Assembly: GCA_022827225.1 (NCBI GenBank)
Contig: JAJDTJ010000040.1
Location: 1-62,712 of the forward strand
Length of the DNA stretch: 62,712 nucleotides
Source: Candidatus Poribacteria bacterium
GTDB lineage: Bacteria > Poribacteria > WGA-4E > WGA-3G
Direction of reading: 5' to 3'
Both the position numbers and the translations under genes were made by a program. Every line of letters starts with the position of its first letter. Position 1 is the first letter of the stretch. Positions 59,120 to 62,712 of the stretch are shown here, piece after piece. The notes beneath the pieces are model-generated. The model was not told where the DNA came from. It searched no databases and saw only the letters and a program-made list of their open reading frames with translations.

Positions 59120-60565
59120 ATGAAAGACCAAACGCTTTTCCCGATCTATAATAAACGCGGGCTGTTAGAGACACCCCAAAGCGCGACGCAAAAGCCAAGT
59201 GACGCAATACAACAGACACACCCGCGCCGCGTCTACATTGAGACCTACGGCTGCCAAATGAATGTTAGCGACAGCGAACTCATGGCAGGAATATTGACAC
59301 AGAGTGGACACCAGACCGTGACACACATCGACGACGCAGATGTCGTCCTCGTCAACACTTGTGCCATACGCGAAAACGCCGAAACCAAGGTCATCAACCG
59401 TCTCCAGCATCTCAACCACCGCAAACGGCGGCACCCTGAACTCATCATCGGGGTCTGCGGATGCATGGCACAACACCTCCGAGACCGGCTCTTGGAAGCA
59501 GCACCGTACATCGATCTCGTCATGGGACCCGACGCATACCGAAACCTACCGATCGCTCTCGACTCTCTCACACGCGGCGAGGAAGCACACATCTCCTTGA
59601 CAGACCGAGACCCGTTCCTCGGTTTACGGTTGGACAAAACCGAAGACTACGCCGACATCGCACCCATCCGAAAAGATGGAATTCGCGCATGGCTCACCAT
59701 CCAACGCGGGTGCGATAAGATGTGCACCTTCTGCATCGTTCCGTTCGTCCGAGGTAGAGAACGGAGCCTGCCGCTAAAACTGCTCGTCGAAGATGTCGAA
59801 AAATTGGTGGATCAAGGGTTCAAAGAGGTTGTTCTGCTCGGTCAGACCGTCAACTCCTATCACGACAACGGCTCCGATTTCGGAGAACTCCTTTTCGCTG
59901 TCGGTGAAGTCAACGGATTAGAACGCCTGCGATTTACCTCACCACACCCCGCAGACGCAACGGACAGCATGATTGAGGCCATGGCGAATTGCCCAACTGT
60001 TTGTAAACACCTACATCTCCCTTTACAATCCGGTTCAACAACAGTGCTCAAAAGGATGCGGCGCACCTACACGGCGGAGGAATATCGGACGCTCGTCGCA
60101 AAACTTAGAGAACGCATCCCTAATATCGCACTCTCTACGGATATTATCGTCGGCTTCTCTGGTGAAACCGACCAAGAATTTGAGCAGACCTATCAGATGA
60201 TGACAGACATCCGATACGATTCAGCCTTCATGTTCAAGTATTCCGAACGCGAAGGGACACTCGCACACAAAGCATTACCCGATGACGTACCGGAAACAGT
60301 AAAAGGACAACGACTCAAACAGATTATCGAACTTCAGGAGCAAATTTCTGCTGACATCAACACCACCGCAATCGGTGAGACGGTCACCGTACTTGTTGAA
60401 GGCGAATCGCGACGCGAAGCAGATAAATATCACGGAAAAACAGACGAATTCAAAACGACTGTGTTCCCGAAAACCGACACTAAGATAGGTGATATCGTTA
60501 ATGTACGTATTGACAGCACCACAGCACACACATTGATTGGACAGATTATTGATGGACAAGCTTAG
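59120..60565 (+). CDS. miaB: tRNA-2-methylthio-N6-isopentenyladenosine synthase
   Basis: Radical-SAM methylthiotransferase that adds a methylthio group to i6A37 in tRNAs reading UNN codons. The auxiliary [4Fe-4S] cluster uses Cys45 (ETYGCQMN), Cys81 (VNTCAIRENA) and Cys115 (GVCGCMAQ). The SAM cluster uses Cys198, Cys202 and Cys205 (RGCDKMCTFC). A TRAM domain closes the protein (GETVTVLVEG...). Length of 481 residues includes a ~37-residue N-terminal extension. The map gene overlaps its last 14 bases, so they are co-translated. Confidence 0.97.
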   Translation: MKDQTLFPIYNKRGLLETPQSATQKPSDAIQQTHPRRVYIETYGCQMNVSDSELMAGILTQSGHQTVTHIDDADVVLVNTCAIRENAETKVINRLQHLNHRKRRHPELIIGVCGCMAQHLRDRLLEAAPYIDLVMGPDAYRNLPIALDSLTRGEEAHISLTDRDPFLGLRLDKTEDYADIAPIRKDGIRAWLTIQRGCDKMCTFCIVPFVRGRERSLPLKLLVEDVEKLVDQGFKEVVLLGQTVNSYHDNGSDFGELLFAVGEVNGLERLRFTSPHPADATDSMIEAMANCPTVCKHLHLPLQSGSTTVLKRMRRTYTAEEYRTLVAKLRERIPNIALSTDIIVGFSGETDQEFEQTYQMMTDIRYDSAFMFKYSEREGTLAHKALPDDVPETVKGQRLKQIIELQEQISADINTTAIGETVTVLVEGESRREADKYHGKTDEFKTTVFPKTDTKIGDIVNVRIDSTTAHTLIGQIIDGQA

Positions 60566-61337
60566 AATCAAAAGTAAGGTCGAAATTGAGAAAATGCAGC
60601 GGAGCGGTCAAGCCGCAGCGGCTGTACTAAAGCGGATCGGAGAGGCAATCGCACCAGGCGTCTCAACCGCCGATTTAGAACGTATCTCACGCAATACAAT
60701 CGCCGAGCTCAACGCCACCTCTTCTTTCTTAGGCTACCGACTACCAGATCACGAACCGTATCCCGCAACGATATGCACCTCGATTAACGATGTCGTTATC
60801 CACGGAATTCCAGACAAAAGACACGTCCTGAAAGATGGCGACATCATCGGGATTGATACGGCAGTCCGTATTGACGGCTACCACGGCGATAACGCATACA
60901 CTTTTCCTGTCGGCAATATCTCATCGGAAGCCGAACGTCTGCTTAAAGTGACCCGGAGTTCTCTCTATGACGCAATCGCCGAAGCGAAACCCGGAAATCG
61001 TATCGGCGACATCTCCGCTAAATTACAGGACGGCGCAGAATCTAACGGGTTCTCCGTACTCCAGAGTTTCTCCGGACACGGCATCGGGCGAAGCCTCCAT
61101 GAAGCACCAGAGATACCTTGCCTCGGCGTACCCGGACGTGGGCTACGCCTACGACCCGGTATGGTCCTCGCCATTGAAACCATGGTGAACGTCGGGCTGC
61201 CGGATGTACAGATGTTACCAGACGGTTGGACAATTACGACGATCGACGGTTCTCTCTCCGCCCTCTTCGAACATACAGTGGCGATCCTCTCCGACGGTCC
61301 CGAAATCTTGACTGGGAGTTCATTGTGGGAAACCTAA
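60552..61337 (+). CDS. map: Type I methionine aminopeptidase
   Basis: Removes N-terminal Met from nascent proteins. Di-metal ligands are readable: IDTAVRIDGYHGDN (two Asp), GHGIGRSLHE (His), ETMVNVG (Glu) and FEHTVAI (Glu). I start at the ATG at 60552 (MDKLRIKSKVEIEKM); an upstream in-frame ATG at 60537 is possible. 261 residues, standard length. The ccmC start overlaps its last 13 bases. Confidence 0.95.
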   Translation: MDKLRIKSKVEIEKMQRSGQAAAAVLKRIGEAIAPGVSTADLERISRNTIAELNATSSFLGYRLPDHEPYPATICTSINDVVIHGIPDKRHVLKDGDIIGIDTAVRIDGYHGDNAYTFPVGNISSEAERLLKVTRSSLYDAIAEAKPGNRIGDISAKLQDGAESNGFSVLQSFSGHGIGRSLHEAPEIPCLGVPGRGLRLRPGMVLAIETMVNVGLPDVQMLPDGWTITTIDGSLSALFEHTVAILSDGPEILTGSSLWET

Positions 61338-62002
61338 AAACAAAAATTATCGGTGTTATCACCGCACTCCTCATCTTTATCTCGCTCTATCTCGTCTTCG
61401 GATACGCCCGCGTTGAAGGCACGATGCTCGAAGTCCAAAAAATTTTCTACTACCACGTCTCTGCAGCACTAACCGTTTTTGTCGCCTTCGGGATCAACTG
61501 TGTCTTTAGTATCAAATATCTTATCCAACGGAAACCGAATGACGATCTGTTGGCGGCTGCAGCGGCGGAACTCGGTATTATCTTTTGTACGATCGCGCTC
61601 CTATCAGGACCCATCTGGGCGAAATACGCATGGAATACATGGTGGAATTGGGAAGCACGCCTCACAAGCACACTCGTACTCTGGCTCATGTACGTCGGTT
61701 ACTTCATCCTCCGTTCCGCACTCACCGACGACAAACGCCGCATCTATTCCGCAGTCCTCGGAATTATCGCCTATCTGGACGTCCCGATTGTCTATTATGC
61801 CGTTGATATATGGCAAGGCGGGTTGCATCCCGATCGCGGCACAAAATGGAGCCTCGAACCAACAATGCGATACACATGGATGGTAGCACTCCTCGCACTT
61901 ATCACGCTTTTTGTTTATCTGCTTATCGTCCGATATAGAATGAAGAAGGCGCAGATGCGTTATGAAATCATACAGCAAAAATACCTTCGGGAGGCAGCCT
62001 GA
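61325..62002 (+). CDS. ccmC: CcmC/CcsA-like heme export protein
   Basis: Inner-membrane protein that handles heme for cytochrome c maturation. 225 residues from a GTG with GGGAG 6 bases upstream; the frame is open to 61226 within map. Six helices, with the tryptophan-rich heme motif WNTWWNWEARLTS and conserved His in FYYHVSAALT and other loops. It overlaps map by 13 bases and the next gene by one base (TGATG). System I partners (CcmA, B, E, F) are not in the window. Confidence 0.9.
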   Translation: MGNLKTKIIGVITALLIFISLYLVFGYARVEGTMLEVQKIFYYHVSAALTVFVAFGINCVFSIKYLIQRKPNDDLLAAAAAELGIIFCTIALLSGPIWAKYAWNTWWNWEARLTSTLVLWLMYVGYFILRSALTDDKRRIYSAVLGIIAYLDVPIVYYAVDIWQGGLHPDRGTKWSLEPTMRYTWMVALLALITLFVYLLIVRYRMKKAQMRYEIIQQKYLREAA

Positions 62003-62343
62003 TGCGTAAATTCGTTTTGGCGAGTTTTGTGGTCGTTTTGGGGTTATTTCTCTTCGCAACGCAGGTACCGGTCAGCATTACACAGGGTAAAGTCGCCGGG
62101 GCTGTTTCGGACGCGATTTCAAAATCGGAAGTCCCTGTAGATGAAGAAATTGTAGAGCAGGCAGTGATAGATTCTCTTAAAATACTCGAAAACGGGCAAA
62201 GGAGGCGCCTGACCTATCTTTTCGCCGCATACATCGTAATATGGTTGGTGTTTATGCTCTACGTGTTGCGCTTGGAACAGCAACAGCAACTATTAGACCA
62301 ACGCCTTGCACAACTCGAACAAACATCAAACAGTGAAGAATAG
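62002..62343 (+). CDS. CcmD-like small membrane protein with N-terminal extension
   Basis: 113 residues. An N-terminal signal or helix (about 2-21) and a short linker are followed by a CcmD-like core: RRRLTYLFAAYIVIWLVFML, a helix, and a charged coiled-coil end (LEQQQQLLDQRLAQLEQ). CcmD normally is about 50-80 residues with a single helix and helps release holo-CcmE from CcmABC. Here the first ~65 residues are extra. Its start overlaps the ccmC stop (TGATG), fitting a shared role. Confidence 0.72.
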   Translation: MRKFVLASFVVVLGLFLFATQVPVSITQGKVAGAVSDAISKSEVPVDEEIVEQAVIDSLKILENGQRRRLTYLFAAYIVIWLVFMLYVLRLEQQQQLLDQRLAQLEQTSNSEE

Positions 62344-62573
62344 TGGTCAGTTACGGGTTATAAGTTATAAGTGGTAGGTTAAGAGTGTTATTGTGACGGT
62401 AATAGAAAATGTACCAGACACAAGTTCTTAACCTATAACTGTTAACCTATAACCTTCCACCTCTTATAGTAAATCCCATAATTATTTGCACACATTTTCC
62501 GATTTTACTATAATCAAAAACCTCTTGTAACTGATAACTGACAACTTATAACTCATAACTTATAACTTATAAC
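62344..62573. repeat. Dense heptamer and MITE repeats before the right IS
   Basis: 62347-62382 (minus register: AACCTAC CACTTAT AACTTAT AACCCGT AACTGAC); 62430-62454 (AACCTAT AACTGTT AACCTAT AACC); 62464-62513, a 50-base hairpin with TTATAGTAAA termini matching the MITE at 25504; 62529-62574 (AACTGAT AACTGAC AACTTAT AACTCAT AACTTAT AACTTAT AACT in perfect 7-base register). The last tract ends exactly where the IS begins. No gene is seen. Confidence 0.8.
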
Positions 62574-62712
62574 TAACCCAAGTTGCCACTTGTAAATCCA
62601 TGGGATATCCTTTATAGTGTTTTTAACGCAAAAACAAAAGGAGAACCCCATGGACTTGACTATTGTAGCACTTTATACGATTTGTGACGATCTTTTAATC
62701 TCAATCGGGCAT
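62574..62712 (+). mobile_element. Left end of an IS982-like insertion sequence (contig-edge copy 2)
   Basis: Exact inverted copy of 1-137. Starts at ACCC (62577; homology begins at 62574) and runs through GGAGAA to the transposase ATG at 62650, with two more bases than the left copy. It is inserted directly at the end of a heptamer tract. Confidence 0.82.
62650..62712 (+). CDS. IS982-like transposase, N-terminal 21 residues (partial)
   Basis: ATG after AAAAGGAGAACCCC; the visible peptide is MDLTIVALYTICDDLLISIG then His, and the frame runs off the window. Identical to the partial transposase on the other edge. Confidence 0.6.
   Translation, partial: MDLTIVALYTICDDLLISIGH

Noticed and set aside
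1..62712. Terminal repeats suggesting a circular plasmid or a linear replicon with inverted ends
   Set aside because: The ends match in inverted, not direct, orientation, and each copy reads into the start of an IS transposase with an ACCC terminus. Two copies of one IS breaking the assembly explain this better than telomere-like ends. Gene content is chromosomal.

Overview
The window reads as a bacterial contig of moderate GC using the standard code, with genes on both strands and many small dispersed repeats between them. The gene content (two PorV/UPF0164-type barrels, a phytanoyl-CoA dioxygenase, an enolase-superfamily enzyme, a DUF6807/PmoA-like protein, a lipase-maturation-factor protein, a DUF4377 lipoprotein, and an AAA/PD-(D/E)XK 'GPVNP' family relic) is what I associate with Candidatus Poribacteria or a close uncultivated relative. 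That placement is inference from remembered gene families. Cell-envelope signals (lipoboxes, beta barrels, SLBB export protein, CcmC) indicate a diderm, probably respiring, heterotroph.

The two window ends are the same 134-137 bp sequence in inverted orientation. Each is the left end of an IS982-like element with the first codons of its transposase, so the contig appears to be bounded by two copies of one insertion sequence. The left copy cuts off the last residues of an HtrA-like protease.

Layout. 0.1-9.5 kb: HtrA-like lipoprotein protease, M28 peptidase with a C-terminal sorting-type domain, Obg/DRG-type GTPase, antitoxin fragment, VWA protein, M20 amidohydrolase, TPR protein. 9.7-14.4 kb: aconitase and small hypothetical or envelope genes. 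14.4-23.8 kb, mostly minus strand: CstA, XylA, then a compact run CCA-type nucleotidyltransferase - site-2 protease - ScpA - ScpB - threonine synthase, and a cyclase-family hydrolase. 24-37 kb: PilP/GspC-like pair, STAS protein, GNAT, HisN-type phosphatase, DCC-lipase maturation factor fusion, DegT aminotransferase, Cache lipoprotein, internally duplicated secreted protein, ELM1-like protein, lipoprotein, prepilin-TPR-thioredoxin fusion. 37.8-38.7 kb: pseudogene interrupted by a 465 bp inverted-repeat element. 38.8-48.4 kb: enolase-superfamily enzyme, PhyH dioxygenase, PorV-like barrel, MFS transporter, flippase-like protein, amidohydrolase, zinc-ribbon protein, SLBB polysaccharide exporter and a protein with an Hfq/Sm-like domain. 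48.4-58.2 kb: repeat-rich accessory region with a truncated CxxC protein, a four-helix-bundle protein, a helicase-less type ISP/IIG restriction-modification enzyme, two envelope proteins, a PIN toxin-antitoxin pair, a second PorV-like barrel and a class I glutamine amidotransferase. 58.2-62.3 kb: PmoA-like protein, MiaB, MetAP, CcmC and a CcmD-like protein.

The strongest candidate for something new is an ORF-less element present twice (14366-14664 plus, 32105-32478 minus). Each copy has an almost consensus sigma-70 promoter, a roughly 170-nt predicted RNA with a pseudoknot supported by compensatory changes between copies, and IS200/IS605-like terminal hairpins. It looks like a solo omega-RNA/HEARO-type RNA or a related undescribed structured RNA. 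A second layer is a set of intergenic repeat families: degenerate 7-bp tandem repeats (consensus RRCYNAY), a hairpin element joined to them, covarying palindromes, REP-like sequences and several MITE-like elements. Together they fill most long intergenic gaps.
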